The notes beneath the pieces were generated by a model. The model saw nothing but the letters and a program-made list of their open reading frames with translations, ran no database searches and was not told the DNA's origin. The translations under genes were made by a program, and so were the position numbers. DNA of 6,827 bases from an uncultured Eubacteriales bacterium (GTDB lineage: Bacteria; Bacillota; Clostridia; Monoglobales; Monoglobaceae), in NCBI GenBank assembly GCA_900550775.1, contig URTH01000096.1:1-6827 (forward strand), in the 5' to 3' direction. How positions within the stretch are numbered: position 1 is the stretch's first letter; every line of letters starts with the position of its first letter. This document shows, one piece after another, positions 1-6,375 of this stretch.

Positions 1-182
1 GCCGTCACCAGAATCAGCTTACCGTCTTTTCTGTCCTTGATGCTCTCTAAGACCTCGCTCCCAAGCTTTGCCTTATACTTTCCGTAGTATTCCAAATTTT
101 CCTCCGGGATATGCAGCGCCGCCGCAATCTCCCGGATCGGTTTCATTTTTGCTTCCTGTGCGATTTGAATATCCGACTTCAT
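1..182 (-). CDS. fhs: Formate-tetrahydrofolate ligase, N-terminal fragment
   Basis: This enzyme (formyltetrahydrofolate synthetase) joins formate to tetrahydrofolate using ATP, giving 10-formyl-THF for purine synthesis, fMet-tRNA and, in acetogens, the methyl branch of the Wood-Ljungdahl pathway. It is cytosolic. Only the first 60 codons are in the window; the family is usually about 555 residues. The visible part has the family's characteristic opening: [16 protein letters not shown] at residues 1-16, then YYGKYKAKL at 32-40 and DGKLILVT at 53-60, which leads directly into the ATP-binding loop just outside the window. The ATG start is set by a GGAGGTG Shine-Dalgarno 7 bases upstream. It lies 17 bases downstream of the asnA stop, so the two are probably one transcript. 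Identity is secure from the N terminus; whether the rest of the gene is intact cannot be seen. Confidence 0.93.
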   Translation of the reverse strand, partial: MKSDIQIAQEAKMKPIREIAAALHIPEENLEYYGKYKAKLGSEVLESIKDRKDGKLILVT

Positions 183-189
183 GATTTTG

Positions 190-196
190 CACCTCC
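190..196 (-). promoter_or_regulatory. Ribosome binding site of fhs
   Basis: GGAGGTG on the minus strand, 7 bases before the fhs ATG and wholly inside the 17-base asnA-fhs gap. It fixes the start codon and leaves no room for a separate leader or riboswitch, so fhs should be read from the asnA transcript. Confidence 0.85.
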
Positions 197-199
197 GCT

Positions 200-1207
200 C
201 TATAACAGGGCAATCCCTGCGTGTTCACATTCCTTAATGGTCTTTTCGTCCCAGACGGAGACCTGTACCTCGCCGATATGCGCCTTCCCAAGCAGCAGCA
301 TACAAAGTCTGGACTGGCCGATGCCGCCGCCCATGGTCAGCGGCAGCTTGCCGTCAAGCAGCGCTTTATGAAACGGCAGTTCCCGGCGCTCCGGGCAGCC
401 TGCCTTGTCAAGCTGCTCGGCAAGCGAAGTCTCGTCCACCCGGATTCCCATAGAGGAAACCTCCAGGGCGATGCCCAGCACCTCGTCCCAGAATAAAATG
501 TCGCCGTTGAGTTTCCAGTCGTCATAGTCCGGCGCGCGGCCGTCATGCTTTTCACCGGAGGCCAATGTATCCCCGATCTGCATGACAAACACGGTTTTGT
601 GCGCCTTGGTGCAGGCAATTTCCCGCTCCTTCGGCGTCAGATCGGGATAGAGATCCTCCAGCTCCTGCGTGGTGATAAAATGTACGGTGCGGCTAAGATT
701 TGCCGCAAGACACGGAAACTGTGCAACCACCGCGTCCTGGGTATCGCAAACCGCGTCGACAATCTTGGCCACCGTTTGTTTTAAATATTCTACGTTCCGA
801 TCGCTGCGCGTGATCACCTTGCACCAGTCCCACTGATCCACGTAGACCGAGTGGAGGTTTGACAGCTCCTCATCGCGGCGGATCGCATTCATGTCGGTGT
901 AAAGCCCCTCGCCGGCCGAGAATCCGTATTTGCCGAGCGCCATCCGTTTCCACTTTGCCAGCGAATGCACCACCTGTGCCTCGCAGTCAGCGTCCGGGAT
1001 ATCGAACGATACCGCACGTTCGGTTCCGTTTAAATCGTCATTCAGCCCGGTGCCGGACTGCACAAACAGCGGCGCCGTCACACGGCGAAGGTTGAGCGCA
1101 CGGGTCAGATTTTTTACAAAGTTTTGTTTGACGGTCTCTATCGCCGCCTGTGTGTCATAAAGGTCAAGCCGGGGACGGTAGCCCTCCGGGATTGTCACGA
1201 TACTCAT
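200..1207 (-). CDS. asnA: Aspartate-ammonia ligase (asparagine synthetase A)
   Basis: This cytosolic enzyme makes asparagine from aspartate, ammonia and ATP through an aspartyl-AMP intermediate. It is homodimeric and shares the class II aminoacyl-tRNA synthetase fold. At 335 residues it is full length (the E. coli enzyme is 330). Conserved blocks appear in order: [10 protein letters not shown] (79-88), SAGEGLY (97-103), [11 protein letters not shown] (118-128), RAPDYDDW (224-231), SSMGIRVD (251-258) and GGGIGQSRL (293-301). These cover the adenylate- and aspartate-binding site, and I see no loss of an expected residue. The ATG is preceded by GAGGAG at 7 bases. The gene follows the deacetylase by 26 bases and precedes fhs by 17. 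Having AsnA rather than a glutamine-dependent AsnB here fits an anaerobe with a good ammonia supply. Downstream fhs adds one-carbon metabolism; the link is positional only. Confidence 0.97.
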   Translation of the reverse strand: MSIVTIPEGYRPRLDLYDTQAAIETVKQNFVKNLTRALNLRRVTAPLFVQSGTGLNDDLNGTERAVSFDIPDADCEAQVVHSLAKWKRMALGKYGFSAGEGLYTDMNAIRRDEELSNLHSVYVDQWDWCKVITRSDRNVEYLKQTVAKIVDAVCDTQDAVVAQFPCLAANLSRTVHFITTQELEDLYPDLTPKEREIACTKAHKTVFVMQIGDTLASGEKHDGRAPDYDDWKLNGDILFWDEVLGIALEVSSMGIRVDETSLAEQLDKAGCPERRELPFHKALLDGKLPLTMGGGIGQSRLCMLLLGKAHIGEVQVSVWDEKTIKECEHAGIALL

Positions 1208-1214
1208 ACGATAA

Positions 1215-1220
1215 CTCCTC
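1215..1220 (-). promoter_or_regulatory. Ribosome binding site of asnA
   Basis: GAGGAG on the minus strand, 7 bases before the asnA ATG, in the 26-base gap after the deacetylase stop codon. It supports the start at base 1207. Confidence 0.8.
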
Positions 1221-1233
1221 TTTCGTTTTTATT

Positions 1234-2193
1234 TTATGATTCCCAGCCGTCAAGGGTGGGAACCACCTTTTTTGCCATGGCACGGCGTACAATTTCGATC
1301 ACGTTGACATTGCCCATGGTGCCGGATATGGTCATACGCGTCAAACCGTCCACACCCTCGGACGGGAGATTGACCTCAAAGTCCTCCTCCGATGTCTTGT
1401 CGTCCACCCTTGCCTGCAGCAGATACCCTGCCGCCTTGGAGGCATTGACGACCGACTCGGTATACGATCCGTAGGGAAACGCGATCATATCACAGGGACG
1501 CCCCAGATTTTTTTCAATCATATATTTGGATTTTCGCAGCTGCAAAACCAGCTGCTCCTGCGGCAGCGACGCCAGCTCCACATGGCTCGCCGTGTGAGAC
1601 TGAATCTCAATCAGGCCGCTTCTTTCCATCTCCTTTGCCTGCTCCCAGGTAAAGTGGGAATAGTTCACCTTGCCGTCGCCGGCCATGGCGCCGACCGTGT
1701 CGGTCACCACAAAGATGGTCGCCGGGATTTCCAGCTCCTTTAAGATCGGATAGGCAATCTCATAGTTGCTGAGGTACCCGTCGTCAAACGTTACAATGAT
1801 CGGATTGTCCGGCAGGGTCACACTGCCGTCCGTACAGGTCACATACTGATAATACCGGCGCAGACTGATCGGCGTAAAATTCACCTTAATCGCGGTCATG
1901 TGCATCCGAAAATCATACGGTGAGATCAGCGAAATCTCGTTGCCGCCGGAAAACGCCTCGTCCGTAATATGATGGTAAAGCAAAATCGGCACCTTCATAT
2001 TTTTGCGCGGCGGCTTTGCGTCCTCCTGTTGCTCTGTGTTTTGCGTCCAGTCACCGCCGTTTAAATCAATCAGCCAGTTAGGCGGCTTGCTTGCGGACTT
2101 CTCTGCCGCAAGGGCAGCCGCGTTTCCGAAAAGAAGCAAGGCGGCCAGTGCTGCGCCGATGGTGCGGTTAAGCATTTTTCTTTTCATAATCAC
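1234..2193 (-). CDS. Secreted polysaccharide deacetylase (NodB-like, CE4)
   Basis: This is a predicted exported, metal-dependent deacetylase of N-acetylated sugars, acting on peptidoglycan or a cell-surface glycan; the substrate cannot be told from sequence. Residues 1-30 form a signal peptide: a basic start, a hydrophobic run rich in Ala and Leu, and a likely cleavage after Ala-29 or Ala-30. A polar linker (31-66) follows. The NodB domain starts near VPILLYHHI (68-76). Motif 1 is TFDDGY (135-140), with Asp-137 as likely base and Asp-138 as metal ligand. Motif 2 is SHTASH (199-204), where His-200 and His-204 complete the metal triad. A motif-3-like FPYGSY lies at 239-244. No histidine occurs after residue 204, so the usual late catalytic His is missing. 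The predicted start is GTG at 2193, inside rho; ATG at 2187 (residue 3) is the alternative, and both keep the signal peptide. Family and export are confident. Confidence 0.92.
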   Translation of the reverse strand: MIMKRKMLNRTIGAALAALLLFGNAAALAAEKSASKPPNWLIDLNGGDWTQNTEQQEDAKPPRKNMKVPILLYHHITDEAFSGGNEISLISPYDFRMHMTAIKVNFTPISLRRYYQYVTCTDGSVTLPDNPIIVTFDDGYLSNYEIAYPILKELEIPATIFVVTDTVGAMAGDGKVNYSHFTWEQAKEMERSGLIEIQSHTASHVELASLPQEQLVLQLRKSKYMIEKNLGRPCDMIAFPYGSYTESVVNASKAAGYLLQARVDDKTSEEDFEVNLPSEGVDGLTRMTISGTMGNVNVIEIVRRAMAKKVVPTLDGWES

Positions 2194-3619
2194 CCAAAAC
2201 CTTTCCGGCAGCCGCGATCAGTTCATCATTGTTTTCTGTCCGCAGCAGCCACGATAAAATATTTTCTGTCACCTCTGACGGGTTGCGGTCGGCAAAGGCA
2301 CGGCGGATTCTGCGCATCATCTCCAGCTCGGTCGGGCTGAGCAGCAGCTCCTCCTTTCGGGTGCCGGACTTTGCAATATCAATCGCCGGGAACACCCTGC
2401 GTTCCTGTAACTTGCGGTCAAGGTGTACCTCCATATTGCCGGTACCCTTAAATTCCTCATAAATCATATCGTCCATCCGGCTGCCGGTCTCTACCAGCGC
2501 CGTCGCCAAAATCGTCAGACTGCCGCCGCCCTCGATATTCCGTGCCGCGCCGAAAAACCGTTTCGGCTTATACAGTGCGCCGGGATCCAGACCGCCGGAC
2601 AGGGTTCTCCCGGTCGGCGCAATGGTCAGGTTATAGGCACGGGTCAGCCGGGTTAGGCTATCCATCAAAATCACAACGTCACGCTTATGCTCCACCAGCC
2701 GCTTGGCGCGCTCTAACACAATCTCGGCAACCTTCACGTGGTTTTGCGGTTCCTCGTCAAAGGTGGAATAAATCACGTCGCCGCGGATGCTCCGCTGCAT
2801 ATCGGTGACTTCCTCCGGCCGCTCGTCAATCAGCAAAACGATCAGCTGCACCTCCGGGTGGTTGGCGGTAATGCTGTTGGCAATATTTTTCAGCAGCGTT
2901 GTTTTTCCGGCCTTGGGCGGCGCCACAATGATGCCGCGCTGTCCCTTGCCGATTGGCGCGATCAGATCAATCATCCGCATGGCATAATCGGTCTTGCCCG
3001 TTGCCATCTTAAGGCGGCTGTTCGGGTAAATCGGCACCAGATCGTCAAACGGCTTTCGGTTAATGGCCGCGCCCACACGGTCGCCGTTGACCGTCTGTAC
3101 ATACAAAAGCGCCTGATACCGCTCTCCCTCGTGCTGCATTCTCGTGTTGCCGACAATAAAGTCGCCGTTCTTTAAATTAAACCGCCGAATCTGATTTTGC
3201 GGAACATAGACATCGTCCTCGCCGGACTGGTAATTTTTGCAGCGCAAAAAGCCGTAGCCGTCCGCCATGATCTCTAAAACGCCGCTCATCAGATTGGTGC
3301 GGTGCACCGGGTCGGTGTAGGTGATTTCCCTTCCGCCCGCAGGGCGCAGCGCGGTCTCTGCCGCGGCGTCTTCTGTTTCGCCGCCGCCGTCCGCCTCTTC
3401 CGCTGCGGCGCTGTCCTGTAACTTTGCCGCAGCGCGCTGCGGCCGCTTTTTCTCTTCGCCGCCGTCCGCGCTCTTTTCGTCCGCCTCTGCCGCGGCCGCA
3501 TTTAAAATTTCCTCAATCAATGCGGCTTTACGGAGCTTCATCATATTTTTAATCTGCAAATCCTTTGCCAAAACGCGCAAGGTCTCCAGTTTTTGCTTTG
3601 CCAGCTCTTCTCTTTGCAT
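2168..3619 (-). CDS. rho: Transcription termination factor Rho
   Basis: Rho is a hexameric RNA-dependent ATPase that loads on untranslated, C-rich RNA and pulls RNA polymerase off the template. The protein has 483 residues against about 420 in E. coli; the extra length is a linker. Residues 1-40 are the helical Rho N-terminal domain. Residues 41-97 are low complexity (18 Ala, 14 acidic and 8 basic of 57). Residues 110-185 form the cold-shock-like primary RNA-binding domain (GYGFLR 121-126, DVYVP 136-140). The ATPase core has Walker A at 233-240 (APPKAGKT), [13 protein letters not shown] at 265-277, Walker B ending at Asp-320 (VVILMD, 315-320), the central-channel stretch around [11 protein letters not shown] (340-350), and [10 protein letters not shown] (391-400). 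All appear intact, so it should be active. The ATG is set by GGAGGAA at 5 bases. It follows the CvpA-family gene by 17 bases and overlaps the deacetylase start by 26. Confidence 0.98.
   Translation of the reverse strand: MQREELAKQKLETLRVLAKDLQIKNMMKLRKAALIEEILNAAAAEADEKSADGGEEKKRPQRAAAKLQDSAAAEEADGGGETEDAAAETALRPAGGREITYTDPVHRTNLMSGVLEIMADGYGFLRCKNYQSGEDDVYVPQNQIRRFNLKNGDFIVGNTRMQHEGERYQALLYVQTVNGDRVGAAINRKPFDDLVPIYPNSRLKMATGKTDYAMRMIDLIAPIGKGQRGIIVAPPKAGKTTLLKNIANSITANHPEVQLIVLLIDERPEEVTDMQRSIRGDVIYSTFDEEPQNHVKVAEIVLERAKRLVEHKRDVVILMDSLTRLTRAYNLTIAPTGRTLSGGLDPGALYKPKRFFGAARNIEGGGSLTILATALVETGSRMDDMIYEEFKGTGNMEVHLDRKLQERRVFPAIDIAKSGTRKEELLLSPTELEMMRRIRRAFADRNPSEVTENILSWLLRTENNDELIAAAGKVLGDYEKKNA
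2200..2206 (-). promoter_or_regulatory. Ribosome binding site of the deacetylase, inside rho
   Basis: GGAAAGG on the minus strand, within the last codons of rho. It is 6 bases from the GTG at 2193 and 12 from the ATG at 2187, so spacing favours the GTG start. Its position inside rho implies that ribosomes finishing rho could feed or expose this start. Confidence 0.55.
3329..3499 (-). other. Low-complexity linker within Rho (residues 41-97)
   Basis: This segment codes for a 57-residue stretch of mainly Ala, Glu, Asp, Gly and Lys/Arg between the Rho N-terminal helical domain and the RNA-binding domain. It has no hydrophobic core and is likely disordered. E. coli Rho lacks it; inserts of varied length and composition at this place are known in Rho proteins of several phyla, where some affect RNA binding or termination. 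The effect here is unknown. Confidence 0.8.
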
Positions 3620-3624
3620 AAAGG

Positions 3625-3631
3625 TTCCTCC
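3625..3631 (-). promoter_or_regulatory. Ribosome binding site of rho
   Basis: GGAGGAA on the minus strand, 5 bases before the rho ATG, inside the 17-base gap after the CvpA-family gene. The gap is too short for a rho leader of the kind found upstream of E. coli rho, so no local leader autoregulation is visible here. Confidence 0.85.
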
Positions 3632-3636
3632 AACTT

Positions 3637-4314
3637 CTATTCACGCGGCGCATGCGGCGCGTCCTGCAACAGTTTCTCTGACGAATTCGGCAGCAGCAAG
3701 CGCAGCGCCGGGTTATACTCTGCCACAGTGCGGCACAGTACCGACTGACTGACGGCTTCCTGCAGCACGGCATTTTCACGCAGCTGCGGCAGCGCGGTCA
3801 CCGCAGCCAGAATCAAAAGCACCGCCAAAATCCCCTCTGCAATTCCGATTCCCATACCGGCCAGATGGTTAAAAAGGCTCACCACCGGCAATGACGCAAA
3901 CAGATGCAGCAGCTTTTTCACTATATGTAACAGCAGCTTTACCACAACCAGAACCAGGATAAACGCCAAAAGGTTCAGCGCAAGGCTTGCTAAGTAATCG
4001 GCCGCGCTGCCGATCAGCGCTGTCCGCCCCTGCTCGATAACATCCCTCAGGAAAAACGGCCGCCCGTCACCCGGTGCCGGCGCAGCCTCCAGCTGCTTTT
4101 CCGCCATTGAAAACAGTCGGTCATAGGCAACGGTGGTCTTTAAAAAATCAGACAAAATCGGATACAACAAATACGCCAAAACAATCGATATCACAAAGGA
4201 TACAAACCGAAATCCCGTACGAACCAGTCCGCTGTGCCACCCCCAGGCACCGAACAGAACAATCAGCGCTACGATCACAAGATCCGCTGCATTCCATAAA
4301 ACTATCCCATTCAC
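3637..4314 (-). CDS. CvpA-family integral membrane protein
   Basis: This is a 225-residue membrane protein with the layout of the CvpA (colicin V production) family. Predicted membrane segments lie at about 9-24, 34-54, 106-130 and 152-174, with a soluble loop of about 50 residues between the second and third and a soluble C-terminal tail from about 176. The glycine-rich stretch GAWGWHSGLVRTG (22-34) between the first two helices, and LAGMGIGIAEG (151-161) at the start of the last helix, match the conserved parts of the family as I recall it. The molecular role of CvpA proteins is not settled; in proteobacteria they are linked to envelope homeostasis and colicin V export. The start is GTG at 4314: AAGGGAG stands 9 bases upstream, and the nearest ATG, at 4316, hits a stop at once. 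It is 32 bases after the DUF5711-like gene and 17 before rho. Confidence 0.82.
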   Translation of the reverse strand: MNGIVLWNAADLVIVALIVLFGAWGWHSGLVRTGFRFVSFVISIVLAYLLYPILSDFLKTTVAYDRLFSMAEKQLEAAPAPGDGRPFFLRDVIEQGRTALIGSAADYLASLALNLLAFILVLVVVKLLLHIVKKLLHLFASLPVVSLFNHLAGMGIGIAEGILAVLLILAAVTALPQLRENAVLQEAVSQSVLCRTVAEYNPALRLLLPNSSEKLLQDAPHAPRE

Positions 4315-4323
4315 ATACCATCT

Positions 4324-4330
4324 CTCCCTT
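4324..4330 (-). promoter_or_regulatory. Ribosome binding site deciding the GTG start of the CvpA-family gene
   Basis: AAGGGAG on the minus strand, 9 bases before the GTG at 4314. It supports that non-ATG start, since the closest ATG (4316) is followed directly by TGA in its own frame. Confidence 0.65.
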
Positions 4331-4346
4331 TATTTTGCGGCGGCGT

Positions 4347-5525
4347 TTACCGCAGCCACATCATCTCTGCCTCAGAGGCGCCGACCGCCAGCATCGCGCC
4401 GCTGCCCCCAAAGACGCCGATCCCCTTCATATCGTGGTCGCAAAGCACGGATTTCTTTTTCTTTCCGCCGGGGCTGATCCGAAACGCCTGCCGCTGCGAT
4501 GCGGCCACTATCATATCCTTATGCACGGCGACTTCACTGATATGACTGTCGGAAAGATAACGCCCCTTGCACTTTCCGCTCATGGTATAAATCTCCAGCA
4601 CGGTATTGCCGCGGTTATCCCCGGTGACAAAAACCAGGTAACGTCCGCCCGAAATATCGTATTTGCCGGGCTTTTTGCCGGCAAAAGAAACGCTGTAAAG
4701 CAGGCGGCCGCTGCCGGAAAATCCGCAAAAATCCGCGTCCGATACCGCAATCAGCTTACCGCCGCTGTAACGCAGCTCCCCGATCACGCAGTCCGGCCGA
4801 TCCACCGTCCGCACCACCTTTTTTTGATACAAATCCACAAACTGAATTTTAGAATCCGCAACCTCGCCGGCAGAGAGCATCTGCGCGACGGCCAGGTAGT
4901 GTCCGTTTTCGCTGAGCGCAATGTCGGTAATGTAACCCTCGCCGCTGGAGAGCCGAAACTGCTCGCGTCCCTTTTTGTCATAGACCACCACCTGCCCTTT
5001 ATAGCCGTCCGCCGCCGTTGCCAGCGCGGTCATTCCCTTTTTATTCACCTTGGCCGAGATAATATCCTTATTATTTGGGATATCGCGCACCTTCTGTCCC
5101 TTGCGGTACAGCACCGCCGCATGATTGCCGCCGAGATCCGCCGCCAGCACGTAGGAATCCGCAACCTCGACCTGCGGTCTTGACATCGCGTTTTCCACCG
5201 ACCAGAGCACCGCCCCCTTTTGGCTGACCGCCTTGATATTTTGCTTATTATACATCACAATATCGCGCCCACCGCTAAGCAGCGTATAGTTGCCGCCGGC
5301 CGCAAGGTTTAAATCCAGTGCGCGCGTACGGTGCGCCGGAATCGAGAGCAGCTGCACCAGCAGCACCAGAATAAGCAGCGCGGCAATCACCAAAATTGCC
5401 AGCTTGCCCGGATAAAAGGAGAAGCGGCGGTGAAAAACCGACACGGTCACGCTGCCGCCCTTGGGCAGCGCCGGCAGCGCAAGCTTTCCTTTTTTCAGAT
5501 TCCATTTCTTCTTTTTTCTTTGCAT
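4347..5525 (-). CDS. Membrane-anchored beta-propeller-like protein (DUF5711-like), function unknown
   Basis: No characterised function. The 392 residues show a strongly basic cytoplasmic N terminus (residues 1-14, about half Lys/Arg), a further 26 residues, one membrane helix at about 41-60, then a domain of about 330 residues predicted to face outside. That domain is made of repeated short beta-strand units such as GAVLWSVEN (104-112), GQVVVYDKKGREQF (177-190), KIQFVDLYQKKVVRT (226-240) and GRLLYSVSF (273-281), a pattern typical of WD40/PQQ-like propeller blades. No catalytic motif stands out. I recall this build as the DUF5711 family of Clostridia, found near CvpA-family genes as here; I could not check this. 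The frame is open to 5564, but the ATG at 5525 is chosen because GGGAGG lies 9 bases ahead of it. It sits one base after the truA stop, so coupling is likely. A sensor or scaffold role in the envelope is a guess. Confidence 0.75.
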   Translation of the reverse strand: MQRKKKKWNLKKGKLALPALPKGGSVTVSVFHRRFSFYPGKLAILVIAALLILVLLVQLLSIPAHRTRALDLNLAAGGNYTLLSGGRDIVMYNKQNIKAVSQKGAVLWSVENAMSRPQVEVADSYVLAADLGGNHAAVLYRKGQKVRDIPNNKDIISAKVNKKGMTALATAADGYKGQVVVYDKKGREQFRLSSGEGYITDIALSENGHYLAVAQMLSAGEVADSKIQFVDLYQKKVVRTVDRPDCVIGELRYSGGKLIAVSDADFCGFSGSGRLLYSVSFAGKKPGKYDISGGRYLVFVTGDNRGNTVLEIYTMSGKCKGRYLSDSHISEVAVHKDMIVAASQRQAFRISPGGKKKKSVLCDHDMKGIGVFGGSGAMLAVGASEAEMMWLR

Positions 5526-5526
5526 T

Positions 5527-6303
5527 TTAACGATCCTCCCGTGTCGGGTTCGGCCGAAAATCATAGTATACCTGTTTTAAAAACAGTCCCTGCGGCGGTG
5601 CCGTCCGTCCGCCGCGGCGGCGGTCACAGCTTGCGATGATCGCAGGCAGCTCCTCCGCCGGAATCTTGCCGAGACCGATCTCCACCAGTGTGCCGGTCAT
5701 AATCCTTACCATATTATACAAAAATGCGTCCGCCGCAATCTTGACCGTAATCAGCCCCGGCGTTTGGGGATCCTCGCAGACCTCCGAAAGGCGTACGGTA
5801 CGCACCGTGGTTTTTTGATCGCCGCCGGATGCCATAAACCCTGCAAAATCATGCGTTCCCTCCATGGCCGGCGCCGCTTTCTTCATCGCGGCAACGTCCA
5901 GGTGATACGGGACATGCCAGCTGTAACGGGTCAGAAACGGGTTGGGCATCGGCCGGTTCCAGATGCGATAGTGATATTCCTTGCCGCGCGCCGAAAATCT
6001 GGCGTGAAAGTCCTCCGGCATCTCCCACGCGGCCAGCGCGCAGATATCGGTACCCAAATGATAATTGAGTGCATAGGGAAGCTTTTCTACCGGGATTTCG
6101 GTATGAGACTGAAAGTGAAACACATAGTCAAGTGCATGTACGCCGGCGTCCGTGCGGCTGCAGCCGACAATCTGCACGCTCTCACGCGTCAGCGCAAAAA
6201 GCGCCTCTTCAATGGTCTGCTGCACCGTGACGGCGTTTTTTTGCCGCTGCCACCCATGATAGGCGGTTCCGTCATAGACAACCGCCATAGCAATCGTTTT
6301 CAT
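5527..6303 (-). CDS. truA: tRNA pseudouridine synthase A
   Basis: TruA turns uridine into pseudouridine at positions 38, 39 and 40 in the anticodon stem-loop of many tRNAs. It is a cytosolic homodimer needing no cofactor. With the chosen start the protein has 258 residues, close to the usual 245-270. The N terminus has AVVYDGTAYHGWQRQ (7-21). The catalytic block SRTDAGVHA is at 49-57, with Asp-52 as the nucleophilic aspartate. Later conserved blocks are FHARFSARGKEYHYRIWN (99-116), FLYNMVRIMTGTLVEIG (194-210) and GRTAPPQGLFL (232-242). All appear intact. The open frame extends to 6351, but GGAGGT at 5 bases marks the ATG at 6303, where homology also begins. It lies 72 bases after ecfT, the common clostridial order, and is followed after one base by the DUF5711-like gene instead of the frequent rplM. 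Confidence 0.97.
   Translation of the reverse strand: MKTIAMAVVYDGTAYHGWQRQKNAVTVQQTIEEALFALTRESVQIVGCSRTDAGVHALDYVFHFQSHTEIPVEKLPYALNYHLGTDICALAAWEMPEDFHARFSARGKEYHYRIWNRPMPNPFLTRYSWHVPYHLDVAAMKKAAPAMEGTHDFAGFMASGGDQKTTVRTVRLSEVCEDPQTPGLITVKIAADAFLYNMVRIMTGTLVEIGLGKIPAEELPAIIASCDRRRGGRTAPPQGLFLKQVYYDFRPNPTREDR
5535..5540 (-). promoter_or_regulatory. Ribosome binding site of the DUF5711-like gene, inside truA
   Basis: GGGAGG on the minus strand, within the last codons of truA and 9 bases before the ATG at 5525. It decides for that start over the upstream in-frame position 5564, which would overlap truA by 38 bases. Confidence 0.75.
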
Positions 6304-6308
6304 CGCGT

Positions 6309-6314
6309 ACCTCC
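6309..6314 (-). promoter_or_regulatory. Ribosome binding site of truA
   Basis: GGAGGT on the minus strand, 5 bases before the ATG at 6303. It rules out the longer reading from 6351, whose extra 16 residues do not resemble the TruA family. Confidence 0.85.
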
Positions 6315-6375
6315 ACAAAAATCCTTCGGCATACAAACATCGAAAAAACATCCTTAAAACACCAAAAAGCCGCTG

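Noticed and set aside
183..199. Tetrahydrofolate riboswitch or other leader upstream of fhs
   Set aside because: The gap after asnA is 17 bases and holds only the ribosome binding site.
1231..1253. Possible promoter ahead of asnA: TTGACG (1248-1253) and TAAAAT (1231-1236) on the minus strand
   Set aside because: The spacer is only 11 bases, too short for a sigma-70 type promoter, and no better -10 box stands at 16-18 bases.
3321..3752. Plus-strand frame rich in Ser/Ala opposite the Rho linker
   Set aside because: The composition is the mirror of the Ala/Glu codons of rho, and there is no ribosome binding site or family resemblance.
4074..5183. Long plus-strand open frame (369 codons) opposite the DUF5711-like and CvpA-family genes
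   Set aside because: It is antisense to two genes with good family or topology evidence and ribosome binding sites; its translation is His/Arg-rich without recognisable domains, as expected of a shadow frame in GC-rich DNA.
5569..5586. AT-rich inverted repeat CTGTTTT/AAAACAG near the 3' end of truA
   Set aside because: The loop is one base, there is no GC stem or T tract, and it codes for the conserved TruA C terminus (Phe-Leu-Lys-Gln).
5609..5620. Perfect 12-base GC palindrome CCGCCGCGGCGG
   Set aside because: It falls in the truA codons for the conserved Arg-rich stretch before GRTAPP; GC-rich Arg and Gly codons account for it.
6304..6375. Small gene or terminator in the ecfT-truA gap
   Set aside because: The 72 bases show no hairpin with a T run and no short frame with its own ribosome binding site; only the truA ribosome binding site is clear.
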